Assembly: GCA_030737875.1 (NCBI GenBank)
Contig: CM060915.1
Location: forward strand, 358,047,863 to 358,111,862
Origin: Allium sativum
Lineage: Eukaryota; Streptophyta; Magnoliopsida; Asparagales; Amaryllidaceae
DNA length: 64,000 bases
Direction: 5' to 3'
The notes beneath the pieces are model-generated. The model saw only the letters and a program-made list of their open reading frames with translations, searched no databases and was not told the origin of the DNA. Each line of letters opens with the position of its first letter. Position 1 is the stretch's first letter. Below, in pieces: positions 12,101 through 24,689 of the stretch. The position numbers were made by a program, and so were the translations under genes.

Positions 12101-13535
12101 TCTAAGTCAACCAATCATCACTCAATTGCCCAACCAGGGTTCACATCAATATCCATTAACCAATAATTAGTTAATTGCTTTCTAATGACCATTTAAGGTT
12201 CAATCAATTTCCAATATCAACATCATTAGTTTTGAGTGTCATAAACCCAAGTTATTACAAGTATATCACTTAAAAAACATATTTGTTCCATGTTATGCAT
12301 TAGTAAACATTATCATGAACTAATGTCATCAACCAAAAGTCATTATATAACTTATAGAAGTTCACTAACTATAGTTAATATATAACTAGCCCTCTTTAAG
12401 TTTATAGCATCTCACCTAGGGTTCCACTCCGTCAATCTTTAATCGGAGGATATGCTAGCTTTCCAGGAAGATATTGTCAGCCTCCCGGTGTTACTAGAGA
12501 GTTCTAAAAATGATTTTGGCAGAGTTTCGATGCAGTGGGTTTACACAAACCAACAGAAAAACAAATGGGTGAATATTTTTTGATTCGATGAGTAATCAGA
12601 AAGGGGTTTTGAGCTATAGGGGGTTCGACCTTAAGGGTATGTGCCTGGGGTGGCATTTGTGGGGTTGTGGGGTCCAAGCGTGGGATTGAGTAGGGTAGGG
12701 GTGTAAAATTTGGGTGAAACTGAAGCTAATGATGGTGATTTAGGAATTTAAGGGGTGATTTAGGGTTTGTAGAGGTGATGGGGCCATGACTCAAGGGGAA
12801 AGGGCTGGAGGAGTTCAGAACTAGTAAGGAGGAGGAGGTCAAGCAGAAATGGGCTGGGTGGTGGAGTAGGCCATGGAGGTGAAGGCTTAGAGCTAAAGGA
12901 AGAAGGAGGGAGGGTTAAGGAAAATGGAAAATGAGAAAGGAGAAAGAAGACTTGAATTTATATGGATGGAATGGTGGTGGATTGATGAGGTTTAAGCTAG
13001 AGGGAAGAGGGGCAGAAGCAAAAGGAGGCAGGGAGTATGGGTGACACCTCAAACAAAAATATTTGTGCTTTTGCACTTGTTCAAAAATTAAGTTCATTTG
13101 TGTCTTTTCATATGTTAATTGCTTGTATGATCAAACGGTAAGTCCAATTGATACGAAATATTGAACCTTTTTGTATTTCATAGTTAAGGACCTAATGAAA
13201 TAGGTCCCATCGAATTTGGGGTCCGTTTGACTAGTGGTCTTATTATTTTATTATGTTGTTACTTAATTTTTATCAACTGTCCCAATACATGTTTATTTTT
13301 CATACGCTCACATACTAACTCTGGAATATATAAAATTTGAAACCTTACCATTATTTTACATTCCAAATCCTATAAAATTGGGTTCATCAAATTTTGAGAT
13401 CGTTGAAAAATGTCTGTTTTTAAGCTATCAAAACAATATTAAATTATCGAATTTTTAAATTGACTATATATCCTTATAAAATTAATTTAAATTTGAAACA
13501 TAAAAAAATTGGTTCCAAAATTTCAGATCGTTACA
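9182..13535 (-). mobile_element. Gypsy-1 5' LTR (4.35 kb)
   Basis: On the minus strand it starts TGTAACGATCTG at 13,535 and ends TTCACA at 9,182. The 3' third (about 9,540-10,760) is the module shared with the LARD and with the left-hand LTR. Around 12,640-13,080 lies a C/T-rich leader-like stretch (minus strand) with a telo-box AAACCCTAA at 12,760-12,768. The rest is AT-rich with no ORF worth reporting. It contains a (TA)n run at about 11,483-11,500. Confidence 0.8.
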
Positions 13536-13679
13536 CCAATGGTCACTGAAGACCACTCACAGTCCACCACCACCTCGTACCTCTAAAGTTAATTGACTCC
13601 ATGGATAATACCAAACCGAATGAAGCCTAGAACAAAGGAATCACAAACAAAATGCATCCATGACTCGATTAGACCAACC

Positions 13680-13865
13680 CACGACAAACCATTCAATGGC
13701 TAGTAGAACCGCCAATCGGGTTTGTCACAACTAAAGATCAAACAACAATTTTGGGTCATAATTTCAACTTAACTACTAGGTCATTAGATATGAAGGAACA
13801 AGGAGCCCCATTGTCAAACAAAACTCAAGTAGGAATATCATAAATGGAAAGCATACCTTGTATAA
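13680..13865 (-). pseudogene. Gypsy-2 protease fragment
   Basis: The minus-strand frame gives LFDNGAPCSFIS followed by NDLVVKLKL and VVTNPIGGS, which parallels the Gypsy-1 protease (LFDTGASCSFIS ... VGNPIGGS). The active-site DTGA has become DNGA and stops are present. The sequence breaks off about 150 bp before the Gypsy-1 LTR edge at 13,535. Confidence 0.75.
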
Positions 13866-14940
13866 TAAAGCTCTTTTCCTTTCTCCAAAGCTGTTGAGGC
13901 ATTTGACGAAGAAGGAACAACATTAATAGCATGTACTTTCACTATCTGTTTATGTTTCAACTTATGCTGAGCTGGCTCAGGGCAATCCCTTTTCAAGTGC
14001 CTAGGCTTGTTGTAATTAAAGCATTTATGGCCTTCGACCTTGCAATCTCTAGTATAATGGTCTTTCTCTCCGCATTTGAAACATTCTACCTCAGATCTAG
14101 GCTTCTTATTTTGTCCATCCTTAGCCTAAAATGGTTTCATCTTATTGTTCTACTTCCTTTTGCCTCCACCGCTTGCCTGCAGCTTTGGCTCCTCCTTAGG
14201 AACAATAACAACCTTTATCTTTAGTTTGGGGATTATGCTTCTGATCTTAGAGCTTTTCCAACGATAGACTCAAAAGTCCCATCAATATGGTTAATAAGCC
14301 TCTCCCTAAGTAATCATCTAAGCCAGTGATGAACTTCTCATTCTTTTATAAAAAGGAATCCCATATTTCGACAAAGCATCAAATTCAATGAAATATTCGG
14401 AGACTGTCCTATCTCCTTGCTTAAGCTCAGTAAATCTCCAAAACAGTTCTGACTTCTGGGCAGCCAGAATGAACTTCCCATAGAAACGAGTCTTGAATTG
14501 ATCCCAAGTAAATTGATCCTCAGAAGTATCATCTTTGATGGCATTCCACCAATTCATAGCTCTGCTTTGAAGCTAGCACGAAGCCAACATTCTCTTGATA
14601 GCATCATCGAGTCCACGATCCTCAAAGATGCATTTACATGTATCAATCCAATCTTGAACTTCCGTAGCCGATTTAGTTCCCTGGAATGGTTTACTACCCA
14701 TACTGGTAAAATCTTTATTAAGGTTAAAAAAGTTGGCTTTGGGTGCCTGCAGTAGTGCACCACCTCCTTTAGCAGTATCGGGAACAACTCGTTGAGCATT
14801 CCTAAACATTTCCCTCATGAAAGAAGTAAACATGGTATGCATATCAGGGGTATTTGTATTATTGTCTGTTGAGCCTGCTCTTACCTCAACTCCAGCGGTG
14901 AAGTTTCTAACAGTGTTCCTCTTGTGATGATTTATCGTTC
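13866..14940 (-). pseudogene. Gypsy-2 gag with two CCHC knuckles
   Basis: Minus-strand reading: FRNAQRVVPDTAKGGGALLQ, then GTKSATEVQDWIDTCKCIFE (capsid N-terminal part, near 14,690-14,640), WWNAIKDD, FTWDQFKTRFYGKF and LKQGDRTVSEYFIEFDALS (retrotransposon gag domain, 14,560-14,370). The nucleocapsid is near 14,090-13,960: CGEKDHYTRDC, then HKCFNYNKPRHLKRDCPEP, in which the first Cys pair of knuckle two has lost a Cys to Tyr. Frame changes split the capsid in at least two places. The start is not certain; the open frame reaches back to about 14,940. Its role would be RNA packaging. Confidence 0.85.
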
Positions 14941-15136
14941 AATCTGTAAAGAAGACAATTAATCACCTTCCCAAGGAATCCTACTTAGCAGTGCAAGTGT
15001 GCAATGAGACTTCATCATTAAGTATATGCTAATAATATAAGTATAGTTTTGAAAACGAAAGTACCATAAGTATGCACTCACGTACAAATATACCTTCTCC
15101 TCAGGTATTTCCACCTAGGTTAACTACACAACCTAA

Positions 15137-15148
15137 GCTCTGATACCA
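15137..15148 (-). other. Gypsy-2 primer-binding site
   Basis: On the minus strand, TGGTATCAGAGC, a perfect 12-base match to the initiator tRNA-Met complement, four bases beyond the LTR end TGTCA at 15,153. Confidence 0.93.
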
Positions 15149-15152
15149 AACG

Positions 15153-15396
15153 TGACATTCGCTCTGCACTACCAACACCTAAATGGTGCACCCTATAGAG
15201 TTTGACCAATACAAGGTAGTCATTAAGGTTGAAGCAATAAAAGCAGCCCAAGCAATTACCTATCATATTCTCACAACGGATGGAACAAAATATAATATTA
15301 ACATAAGAATAATATAAAATAGGCAAGATAGTATAAGCTGAAATGAATCATAAATATTAGAGTAATAGACCCATATCACAACATTATCAATTAGTC

Positions 15397-15427
<31 letters not shown>

Positions 15428-17674
15428 TCTGCACAAAACAATCTCTACTCAAAATACACTACTATGCCCAAAGTAGTGATCAATAGAAATAAATAGGGTA
15501 AGAGTATATGTATAATACGTGGAAGCCTTTGGTTCGCATCCGGCCAGCTACTCGAGCACCTTAACCTGCCTCTAGTCTACTCATTTAAGAGCACCCAGAG
15601 TAATAAGAAGAAATGTATAAAATCCCAGGTCAGACAAAGTCTGGTGTGAATGATAGTAATCTCGATAACTAAATAGGGTAATACCATATGTATAAAGAAT
15701 CATACCTGACACATCCCTACATCTAAAGAGTTAACACATATAATCATGTATTTTACTCTGTGGTAATATCAATACCGAGTATAAATGGAAGTGTGCGTGA
15801 CATAATGATACCAAACATCCAAACATAGCATCCCTCCATACGTTTGCTTACTCGATGCCTTGGATATACAACCTTTCTTAGCCTTTATGGTACACTTGGA
15901 TAAGGATCCAGGCATGGTCCTTTGTGTCATCAAATTCCCTAACCTGGAACAAATCTCCTGAACTTGGAGAAGAGGACATGAACCCGATCCAAGTGACTCA
16001 CGCTCTTGATACTGCTTAATCCCGAGTACCCTTATAAGCCTTGCTCATTGATAATCCCTTTGCACACTTATCCGTAGCGAGGTCCATATTGGAAGTCACC
16101 CCAATGGTTTCCATCTAGAGCCTTTGTGGTAACTCCTCATTTAGACTTCCCTTACATGTCGGACTAAAGCTAGTCGTACTGGAGTTCATCTTCCAAAGAA
16201 TGAAATTATCATCACGAAGAAGTGCTACGTCGTGCAAGCTCCATACCTTATACCATCATCACATTGCCTTTCCCCAGGTTGACCTAACTTTGGTTCGACC
16301 CAGTCGAACTGAATCCGTATCGACATGGTCGATGCAGACTTGGTCACCAAGTTGATCAGATCAGAATCGACACAGTCAATACGGGCTTGGATTCTTGGCT
16401 GACCTAGATGTAGATTTACATAGTCGATCCAAACTTGATTACTTAGTCAACCGAGATCCGATTCGACCATCGATCCGGAGGTTCCCTTCCCCCTACACTC
16501 CTTAGCCAATTCCAGCTTCTTACTAGCCAAACCAGAGCTATCTTCCTTAGTCAAACATGATTTTTAAGCACCATTACTTGGTCTCTAGAGGCCCAAATGA
16601 GTTGAAACTTGTCATAATGCCTCATGGGACATTCCTTGTCCCCATAAAGTATAATGTCAATCCAAACCCATGTTGATCTGGCTCGATGGCCGAACCGGAC
16701 TTAGCCAAACTAGAATTTACTACTTGTTTTTTAAATTTCGCCATTTACCGGCTTTTGCATCCATTATAACATTCATAGGAAATATCCTAACATACAAAAG
16801 TTATTCAAGCAACATTTAGATCAACAAAGCACAATTAATCACCCGAAGTCTATGTTTACATGGTAGTACCCAGCCCCTTCCCCTTTAAATTCCAGGTTTC
16901 ACATACATTACCCAAATCAATCAAAATTTGAATATATGTAATTATATGTTAATAAAAATTTATGAACATTTTCCCATACATTTAGTAGGTGTTTAGAAGC
17001 TAATATATCCTAGTTAGTGGGCAAAGAAACTGATCACTCACCTTAATCACGATAGAAGTGTTGAACCCAAGAGGAGAATATTTGGCTTGGATTCCTATGT
17101 GTTACAACATCACTTGATTTGATTTGATGTTGATTTGAATTAATCTACACTTAGTATGGTTGTTTTACTAAATTAAATAAGGATTAGAGTTGTTTTAGAA
17201 GGTGGAGGATACTAAAGGGGTTGAGGATCTATTTTGGAAGTTCTATACTGAGTGGAAGATGATTCACCAACTCATTTCAGCCTTCACGTACTCTAATCCC
17301 AAAATGGATCCTGGACCCACCTCCTAATGGCCTATTTAGCCTCATTTAAGTTGTTTTAAAACTTCCCAAACCTTATTTTAGTTATTTCTCCCAAACGATA
17401 CGTCTGTTTACTTATTGTGACCATTTTATGGAACGGGAACGCATCATCCGAATCTAATAGAAGTGGTTTCAGGTCTAAATTTCTTAATAGTCAAAAGTTA
17501 TGACCGAAGCAAGATTTGCCAAGGGTAAAATGGTCACAATAAATTCGACAAAAATAGCGAAGGTAAGCAATGATCCTAATGATCATTTCCCAAAGTTATA
17601 TGAACCTACGACCTCATACACAAATAATATAAATATCCTATGATCCTCCGATATGTAGAATACAGATCGTTACA
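15153..17674 (-). mobile_element. Gypsy-2 5' LTR (2.5 kb)
   Basis: On the minus strand it runs from TGTAACGATCTG at 17,674 to TGTCA at 15,153. It is non-coding. Outside it, at 17,675, the copia gag frame begins at once, which marks the target site. It contains the microsatellite at 15,397-15,427 and a region near 16,270-16,460 rich in tcga-containing short repeats (gtcgacc, cagtcgat, agtcgatcc). It does not share the 3' module of the Gypsy-1 LTR in any obvious way. Confidence 0.8.
15397..15427. repeat. Compound microsatellite (TA)n(CA)n
   Basis: About nine AT units run directly into about seven AC units inside the Gypsy-2 LTR. Confidence 0.95.
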
Positions 17675-18420
17675 CTACTGATCATTCAAAATGGTCGAAC
17701 ACACAAAAATTAGATGACAACAGTAATGGAAAATCAATTAATATGTTGTTTTGTGCACTTGATAAAAATGAATTTAATATGACTAACATATGTAAAACTA
17801 CACATGATATTTGGAATACATTAGAAGTCATAAATGAGGGTACTCACAAAGTCAAGCAAAGCAAAACATTCATGCTTAAGAATCAATTTCAAAATTTAAG
17901 GATGGAACGAAATTTAACTATAAATGATATATATTCAAGATTCCATGATATATATTATTCTTTTCTTACATTAGGAGAGAAATACATATATTTTTTATTG
18001 TATCGAAATCCTTAACTTTTTAACGGATGAATGAGAGCGAAATGTCTATCAGTTCAAGATGTTAATGACATTTCAACCATAAAACTAGAAGAGTAATAAG
18101 AAATATAATGTCTTATAAAGTCAATTTGCAAACAAAAAGAGATCATGCACATGATAGAAAGCAACCGCGTTTCAAGCAGAGAACGAGGAATTAGATGATG
18201 AGGAAGATATGGCGTTCATTGCTAAGAATTTGAGTAAATCCTGAAATTCAAAAAGAACAATAAGAAAGTTAAATGCAACAGAATTCCGAACTAACCATCA
18301 ACATATGTACTAAAATGTAACAAAATGGGTCACATGAAGAAAGATTACCTAAAAATAAAGAAAAACAACTTCAACAACAAGAATAAAAATTTCTATAAAA
18401 TAAAGAAATAAGTTTTTTCA
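17675..18420 (+). pseudogene. SIRE-like copia gag (5'-truncated)
   Basis: The frame is open from the Gypsy-2 LTR edge: NTQKLDDNSNGKSINMLFCA, then LDKNEFNMTNICKTTHDIWN, TLEVINEGTHKVKQSKTFML and MERNLTINDIYSRFHDI. This is the copia Gag (UBN2-type) pattern with the SIRE-style ALDKNEF and IWxTLEVxxEGT motifs. The N-terminus is missing because Gypsy-2 lies in it. Downstream are decayed parts and one zinc knuckle near 18,310 (CNKMGHMKKD, last Cys changed to Tyr). Many stops are present. Confidence 0.85.
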
Positions 18421-19089
18421 TTCACGTACGATGATTCAGATTCAGGCTCGGATTTTTCCTCGTTAGATAGCGGAAATGAATTGGAACAAGCAAATTATTA
18501 ATTTGGAACTTTTTGATAAGTACAAAGATAATGAAAAAAAATCTTAGAAGAAGAACTTGAAAAATCAGAAAATTTATATGTTAATTTAACGCCTCAAATT
18601 ACCATGCATACTAATGAATTAGAAACGTAAAAATGTAAAAATCATTTATTGTCTAAATAAAATCCTGATTTAGACTCGTTAATTAAATGTTTAGTATTAT
18701 AAAAAAATGGATTTGAAAATAAATTAAAAAACAATTCACAAAATGTTTCTAACTTCGATAAAGAAAGAAAAAATATTTCAAGAATTATAAGAAATTCTCA
18801 AGTTTGTTCTAATAAAAATGGTTTGGGATACAAAATCTAACAAAAATAGCAAATCCTAAAAGGCAAGCATCATTATATACATATTTCAAAAAGAAAACTA
18901 TTAATCAAAATAAGTCATTGAAACCTATTAAAATTTAAGTAACAAAAATAAAAAATGTTCATATAAGGAATAAGCAGATACATTTATTGCAACTATTCAT
19001 AAAATTTTCAATTTTCCTTTTAAAGGATATAGAAAACCCTCATAGGTATGGTTTTTTAAATCCTAACTTTTAGGACCCTAACGGAGGAA

Positions 19090-20340
19090 GTGTATACCAA
19101 CGTCATTTAATACTTCTTGCAGCTACATACTCAAAAGAGAGAAAAGTGGATATTAGACAGTGATGGTTTAAGACACATAACAAGAAATGAAGATATGCTA
19201 ATAAATATTGCCTACTCAAGTAGAGGTGCAGTAACTTTTGACAACAATTCAAAAGGTTATGTCATGGAAAAATGTGACATGAACAACGACTGTACATCTA
19301 AAACTTGTCCCATTACTAACGTTTTACTAGTTACAAACTTAAAACATAAGTTGCTAAGTATTAACCAACCATGTGAAAGGTTTTACGATATCAATTTTAA
19401 AAGATAAATGCAATATATATGATCAAGATAAAAATCTTATTTTTGAATGAACTTGAGAAAAGAATATTTATATATTAAATGTGAAAATAAATAATAATGC
19501 AAATACATGCATAATAAACAAAGAAAATGATCCTGGGCTATGACATTAAAGGTTTTATCATATAAATTTTAAATATATAACTAAGTTATCCAAAATAACT
19601 TAGTGAAAGGTTTACCAAAGATAAATTATAAAGCCAATAACATTTGGGTTGCATGTCCCCTCGAAAAAGTAACTAAACCTTCTTTTAAATTTAAGAAAGT
19701 TATATCAACTTTATAACCAATTAAATTGTTACGTTTAGATCTCTTTGTCCTACTCGAATTCAATCAATAAATCACAGTAAAAATATTTTTATAATTGTTG
19801 CTGATTTTTCAAGGTACACATGGACAATTTTCTTAAAACATAAAAAAGACACGTTTGAAAACTTTATAATATTTGCAAAGAGGATTCAAAATAACAAAAC
19901 TTTGAAAATCAAAATATTAAAAGTGATCGTGGTAGCTAGATCAATAATGGTTTATTTAAAAACTACTATAACAAGTAGGGAATTTATAGTAATTTTTCAT
20001 TTTCTATAGCTCCATAACAAAATGGGGTTGCAGAAAGAAAGAATCGTACTTTGCAAAAATGTGCTAGAACTTTACTTGATGCAAGTATCTAATCAAATCA
20101 ATTTTGGGTAGAAGCAGAACCAATAACATGTTACGTTTTAAATCATGTTACTAGTCAACCTTTGATGAAACATACACCATACAAACTATTTAATTGAAAG
20201 AAACCAAATGCATCTTACTTTAAATTTTTTGAATCAAAGTGCTTCCCATCAAATACCAAAGCTCAACTTGGTAAATTTGCTACGAAATATGATAAAGAAA
20301 TATTCATTGGATATTGGAAAGAATAAAGCGTATGTAATAT
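19090..20340 (+). pseudogene. SIRE-like copia protease and integrase (decayed)
   Basis: The protease motif is WILDSDGLRHITRN at about 19,148, a decayed form of the WxxDSGxSxHMT active site in which the GC after DS has become DG. VLLVTNLKHKLLSINQ follows and matches the conserved region before integrase. The integrase zinc region and core are recognisable only in fragments, for example KINYKANNIWVACPL near 19,615 and the block near 20,020 that reads through the NGVAERKNRTL family motif with frame breaks. Stops occur every few dozen codons. Confidence 0.75.
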
Positions 20341-20679
20341 ATAATTAAAAAAACCAATATACTAAATGAAACTTTAAATATATCTTTTAATAAAAATGCA
20401 AATTCAAAACTAAAAGCTTATGATGATGAAGAACCTAATAAAAACAATATAATTCAAATGAGAACCCATTACAAATAACTCTCATATCGAACGTAACACA
20501 TCGATTCAAAATAATATGCGTTCACTTCCTAAAATATTAAGAAATGATTCTACAAAAAATATAACCGAAGATGTGAATACTAATGTAAGGAGTGGAAATA
20601 AGCTAAATCAAATGAGATAGGTTGCATTAGTTAAAATTTTAAACCTGAAAACCCAAAGAAGCTAATATCGATCATTATT

Positions 20680-22030
20680 GGATCTTAACCATGCAAGAAG
20701 AACTAAACAAACTTTGAAGAAATGATGTTTGGGAATAAAGACCAACAAATCAGGGGGTATCTGGAACTAAATGAAATTACAAAAACAAAGCTGGTGAAAA
20801 TGTAGTATCACTTGAAACAAAGCAAGATTAATAATTCAAGGCTACAATCAAGAAGATGGAACTGACTATGAAGAAATGTTTGCTCTTGTCACAATATTAG
20901 AAGCAAGATGTATCTTACTAGCATTTTATGTCATCGTAGATTTAAATTATTTCAATTAAATGTTGCAACTGCTCTTTTAAATGGTTTTATAAAAGGAAAT
21001 GTTTTTATTGAAGAACCTCCTCTTTTCAAACATGAAAAATTTCCAGGTCATGTTTATAAACTTAAGAAACTTTTTATAGTCTTAAATAAGAACCTTACGC
21101 TTGATATATGAACTTTTGAAAAAAATATCTTATTAATTTAGGTTTTAAAATTGGAAAGGTTGATTAAATGCTATTATAAAAACAAGATAAAAAGAATATT
21201 TTAATTACACAGATTTATATTTGGTTATATAATATTTGGATCTATGAATACAAATTATATACTAAATTTTCTAAACTAATGATCAGCGAATTCAAAATGT
21301 CTTGTATGGGAGAACTCTCGTACTTTACGGGTTTGCAAATTAAACAATTTAAAAATGGATTTTTATCGATTAAGAAAAATATTATGGCAATTTGACAAAA
21401 TGTTTTGAAATGGAAAATTCATGGCATAAACAACCACATGTAAGTACTACGGTTCATCTTGCTAAAGATGAAAACAGAAAAAGTGTAGATAAAAAATATA
21501 CAAGTATGTTTAGATTTTTGTAATATTTAACAGTCAACCAACTAGTCATCATGATGAATGCATGTTTATATGCGTATTTTCAAGCAGATCCTAAGGAATC
21601 AAATCTTATATTAGTAAAATTAATTTTACGTTATTTAAGTAGTACTAGAAATTATGGACTTTTTTATCCTAAAGACTATGCCTTCAAATTAGTTTATATA
21701 GTGATGTTGATTTTAGAGGATGTCGAACTGATAGAAAAAGCACAAGCTGAACTTGCCATTTTATAAAATTATGCCTAACATCATGGTTTGGCAAGAAACA
21801 ATGTTGCGTCTCGCTATCAACATGTGAAACACAATAAATTTCTATCGCCCAAACTTGCATTCAAGAAATATACATGCAATTGACACTTGTGGATTTTGGT
21901 TTAACACTACGAAAATCGCATATATTGTGATAACACTAGTGCTATAAATCTTTCTAGAGATCCAGTAAATCACTCTTGAACAAAACACATCGATGTACAA
22001 TATCATTTTCTATGTGATAATATTGTAAAT
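20680..22030 (+). pseudogene. SIRE-like copia reverse transcriptase and RNase H (decayed)
   Basis: Fragments in order: DGTDYEEMFALVTILEA (RT entry, near 20,858), LFQLNVATALLNGFIKGNVF (the conserved QMDVKxAFLNG region, with the catalytic D lost to N), FPGHVYKLKK, then GELSYFTGLQI near 21,308, and RNase H region LYAYFQADPKESNLILVKLI, LRYLSSTRNYGLFYPK (21,560-21,680). The last recognisable piece is KHIDVQYHFLCDNI near 21,985, the standard copia Pol C-terminus. The element cannot encode active Pol. Confidence 0.82.
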
Positions 22031-22860
22031 AACTATATGTCCTGATTTTGTTAGCTCAGAAAATTAAATAACTAACATTTTTCCAAAACCACTTGATGAA
22101 AGTACGTTTATGAAACTTCGACGTGAACTTAGAGTTTGATGTCTATCAGATACCATATGATACATACACGCACATACATGAATACATGTATATATACACA
22201 CATATAATCCAAAGGGTTTTCCATTAGAGATCACAAATATAAATATCAAAATAATAGTACACTTTCCTATAATTAATATTTTTTGAACCATAAATTTGTG
22301 TACAAAAAATGGTTTTATTTCCATTATAAGTACATGTTATTGCGTGAGTTTGAAAACATTCATACAAATTTAAAATGGAAAATAATTATGATTTAACCGT
22401 ACTGACTATCGATTATGCTACTTCCTCCCCGAGCAACAAAGAAACATCATCATCTATAACACCTCCTTTATAATACAAACTTACGTTCAATTCATATCAT
22501 CCCTATCGAACTTATCAAACTGGTTTTTCCCCAAAGAGAAAGAAAATAAAACAATCCATAAACTTCAGCATTCATCATATGCCCTATCTGACACTTGTAG
22601 AACATATCGAAGAATTACGACACTATCAACAAGAAATGATTGGGTGATTCTTAGGAAATAAGAGACAAAGAGCTTATTTAAACTTCATCGAAGGTGTATT
22701 TTAACCGTTTGCGGAACATTGTCAGTTGTAGACAGCACTTAACATCTTCTCCTTATTTTATCGAAACTTCAATATAAATCAATGGCGAAGTTGGTCCAAC
22801 TAAATTTTTTTGGAATCAGACTCCTGTCTACAGTCACTGACCGCTGCTATGGCCATAGGA
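22031..22860 (+). other. SIRE-like copia spacer after pol (non-coding)
   Basis: No gene is seen. The region from 22,490 to 22,860 is in the place where SIRE elements have the stretch between pol and the extra ORF. It ends abruptly at 22,861 where the truncated Copia-2 LTR starts. Confidence 0.5.
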
Positions 22861-23601
22861 AGACTTGCCTCTATATATGTAAAAGCTTGATGTATCATAT
22901 CAAAAGAAAGAAGAGATAGGACAGATAAGGCAATAGCATGAACATGGCATGGATATTAATATCTAAAAGTTCAAAAGATGGGCCTTGGGGTCTCGTGATC
23001 AGTTGGGCCTCAGAATGCCGATGGGCTTGTTGTGCTCCGGATCGTTGTATTTTTTAATCAGACGCGTAGGTTTGCAACGTTTTAAACCGTTGCAAATGAA
23101 AGGAGCACAACAATTTGAATTCGTAACGAAAAGATGTGATGCTTTAAAATTGTAATGAATATGACTGTTCAAATAGTCATGCCAGTTCATGAAACGACGC
23201 AACACCCAGAAGCGTTTTAAATTAATTCCGAAAATTCTTCTTCTATAATTCCGCAGCAGAGCCATTACCAACATTCCAAAAGTGTTGCAAATTTCTGAAT
23301 TTGCAATGCTTGTAAACTATTGTAGAATTGATTTTCTTCTTACTCTTCATTCTCTTTCTATTTCTCGCATCATTAGAGTATAATACCAAAGTGTTCTTAA
23401 TCGGATCAAAGCCGTACAAGCTTTGAATCCAATTTAGTTGTTCCAAGGCTTCATTGAATCCTGAAAGTCGATAGTTTGATAACCTGTTTGTAACTAGTGG
23501 GCTGAACTATTGCCTAAAAGTATCTGTTCCATATTTCCTTAAAGTCTGAAGTACGGTAATCATTCTTTATCCAATAGACTCAAACTGCAAAATCCACAAC
23601 A
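22861..23601 (+). mobile_element. Copia-2 5' LTR, truncated
   Basis: It aligns with 44,363-45,007 of the 3' LTR (shared agacttgcctctatatatgt and tcgtgatcagttgggc). The first 107 bp of the LTR, including the TG end, are missing. It keeps about 100 bp (near 23,115-23,235) absent from the 3' LTR, where the deletion falls between repeated gaattc/aattcttc motifs. It ends ccacaaca at 23,601. No clean tRNA-Met primer site follows; the next bases, attttcagat, only loosely resemble one. Confidence 0.85.
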
Positions 23602-23625
23602 AATTTTCAGATAATAACTTCTATC

Positions 23626-23798
23626 ATGGAAGGTTTGAGCGCATTACAAGTGATGAATTAGCATTTTACGAAATTGTAGCATTTTGATCGTGAAAACTTT
23701 ACTCATTGGCAAGAGACGATGAAGTCCTTTCTGATCACCGTCAAATTGTTTTATATCTTGGAAGATGGATTGGAAGTTATACTGGAGGAAACCGTTAG
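23626..23798 (+). pseudogene. Copia-2 gag, N-terminal piece
   Basis: From the ATG at 23,626: MEGLSALQVMN, a stop, then HFDRENFTHWQETMKSFLIT and VKLFYILEDGLEVILEE. This is the copia Gag N-terminus (FxGxNFxxWQxxMKFFL pattern). It stops at the LARD edge and resumes at 39,830. The last five bases, gttag, are the left copy of the LARD target duplication. Confidence 0.85.
23794..23798. other. LARD target-site duplication, left copy (gttag)
   Basis: The 5 bp next to the LTR start TGTAATAACCC equal the 5 bp after the far LTR end at 39,825-39,829. Confidence 0.95.
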
Positions 23799-24689
23799 TG
23801 TAATAACCCGGAAATTCTGAACCAGTTTAAAATTTTTATTTTGGCAATTTTAATGAATTTAGTATATTTAAAATAGATTATTTTAAATAAAAACGACGAA
23901 AAATTTAGTTTGAATATAATTTCGACGTATATATTATACGCGTCGTCGTTAGAATATAAATAATTATATATAATTATAAAAGGAATAGAAAATGGCGCGG
24001 TAGTTCGATAATTCGATTTCAAACTTCAATTGAATGTACCGGGTGCCAAACAATCCGGATTTTAGCGAAACCAAAAACATTAGGATCTAATTGATGATAT
24101 CTTTCCAACGAATTCGAAAAATCAAAATTTCATAGCGGAAATCAAAAGATATGTCCAGTTGAAAATTCTGAATGGTCGCTATGGAATTCAGGCCCTTAAA
24201 AATGGGAATTTTGCAAGCGACCTCGGATTTCGACGAAACCACTTTTTTTGGGTCCGTGATGTAAAGTTATTGCTAGGTTTCAAATTTCATAATTTTTCGA
24301 ATCAATATGTGAGCGTGGCAAAGGAAAACGCGTTTGACCAGTTTCAGCTGATTTTAATCGACTGGGAAATGGCCATTTTTCAAACGGTCTCAGAATTCAA
24401 CGAAACTAGTTTTGTTAGGACCGTATCGTCAATACGAAGCTAGAAAATATTTTTCGAGAATTTTTAGAGTTAGTATGTGACCCCGGTAATTTGAAATGTA
24501 CGTTTAAAATTCAATATAGTGATTTAAATGTAAATTTAACGGAAACTGATCGAAACGATCAAATCAGCTTGCGATACCTATCCCATTGTGTTCGGAATGG
24601 GGGTAAAACGCTATGGAAGACAGGCGGTAGGCCTCGTTTAGAGGTCATATGTAAAAAAGTCAACTTTTAGAATTAAATAATTAAAAAAG

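Larger units (their letters stand above)
5591..13535 (-). mobile_element. Gypsy-1: Ty3/gypsy chromovirus-like element, broken
   Basis: Read on the minus strand the order is LTR (13,535 to 9,182), primer site, gag with one CCHC knuckle, aspartic protease, reverse transcriptase, RNase H and integrase. That is the standard Ty3/gypsy gene order. The integrase stops at 5,591 where a plus-strand LTR abuts it, so the rest of integrase and the second LTR are missing from the window or lie beyond it. All domains carry stops and frameshifts. The Gly/Arg-rich Gag start and the DNA-binding style of integrase resemble the Tekay/Del lineage, but lineage is an inference. Confidence 0.85.
13536..17674 (-). 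mobile_element. Gypsy-2: Ty3/gypsy element, interrupted by Gypsy-1
   Basis: On the minus strand the order is LTR (17,674 to 15,153), perfect tRNA-Met primer site, gag with two zinc knuckles, and the beginning of a protease, then the outer edge of the Gypsy-1 LTR. The remaining pol and second LTR are not in the window. Gag differs from that of Gypsy-1 (two knuckles against one), so the two are separate families even though both LTRs begin TGTAACGATCTG. Confidence 0.85.

Noticed and set aside
12915..13097. Pro-rich 60-codon ORF on the minus strand
   Set aside because: Lies in the C/T-rich leader of the Gypsy-1 LTR; no conservation in related LTRs is visible.
5591..17674. Gypsy-1 and Gypsy-2 as one element
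   Set aside because: There are two gag genes, two proteases and two primer sites with LTR edges between them; knuckle number differs.
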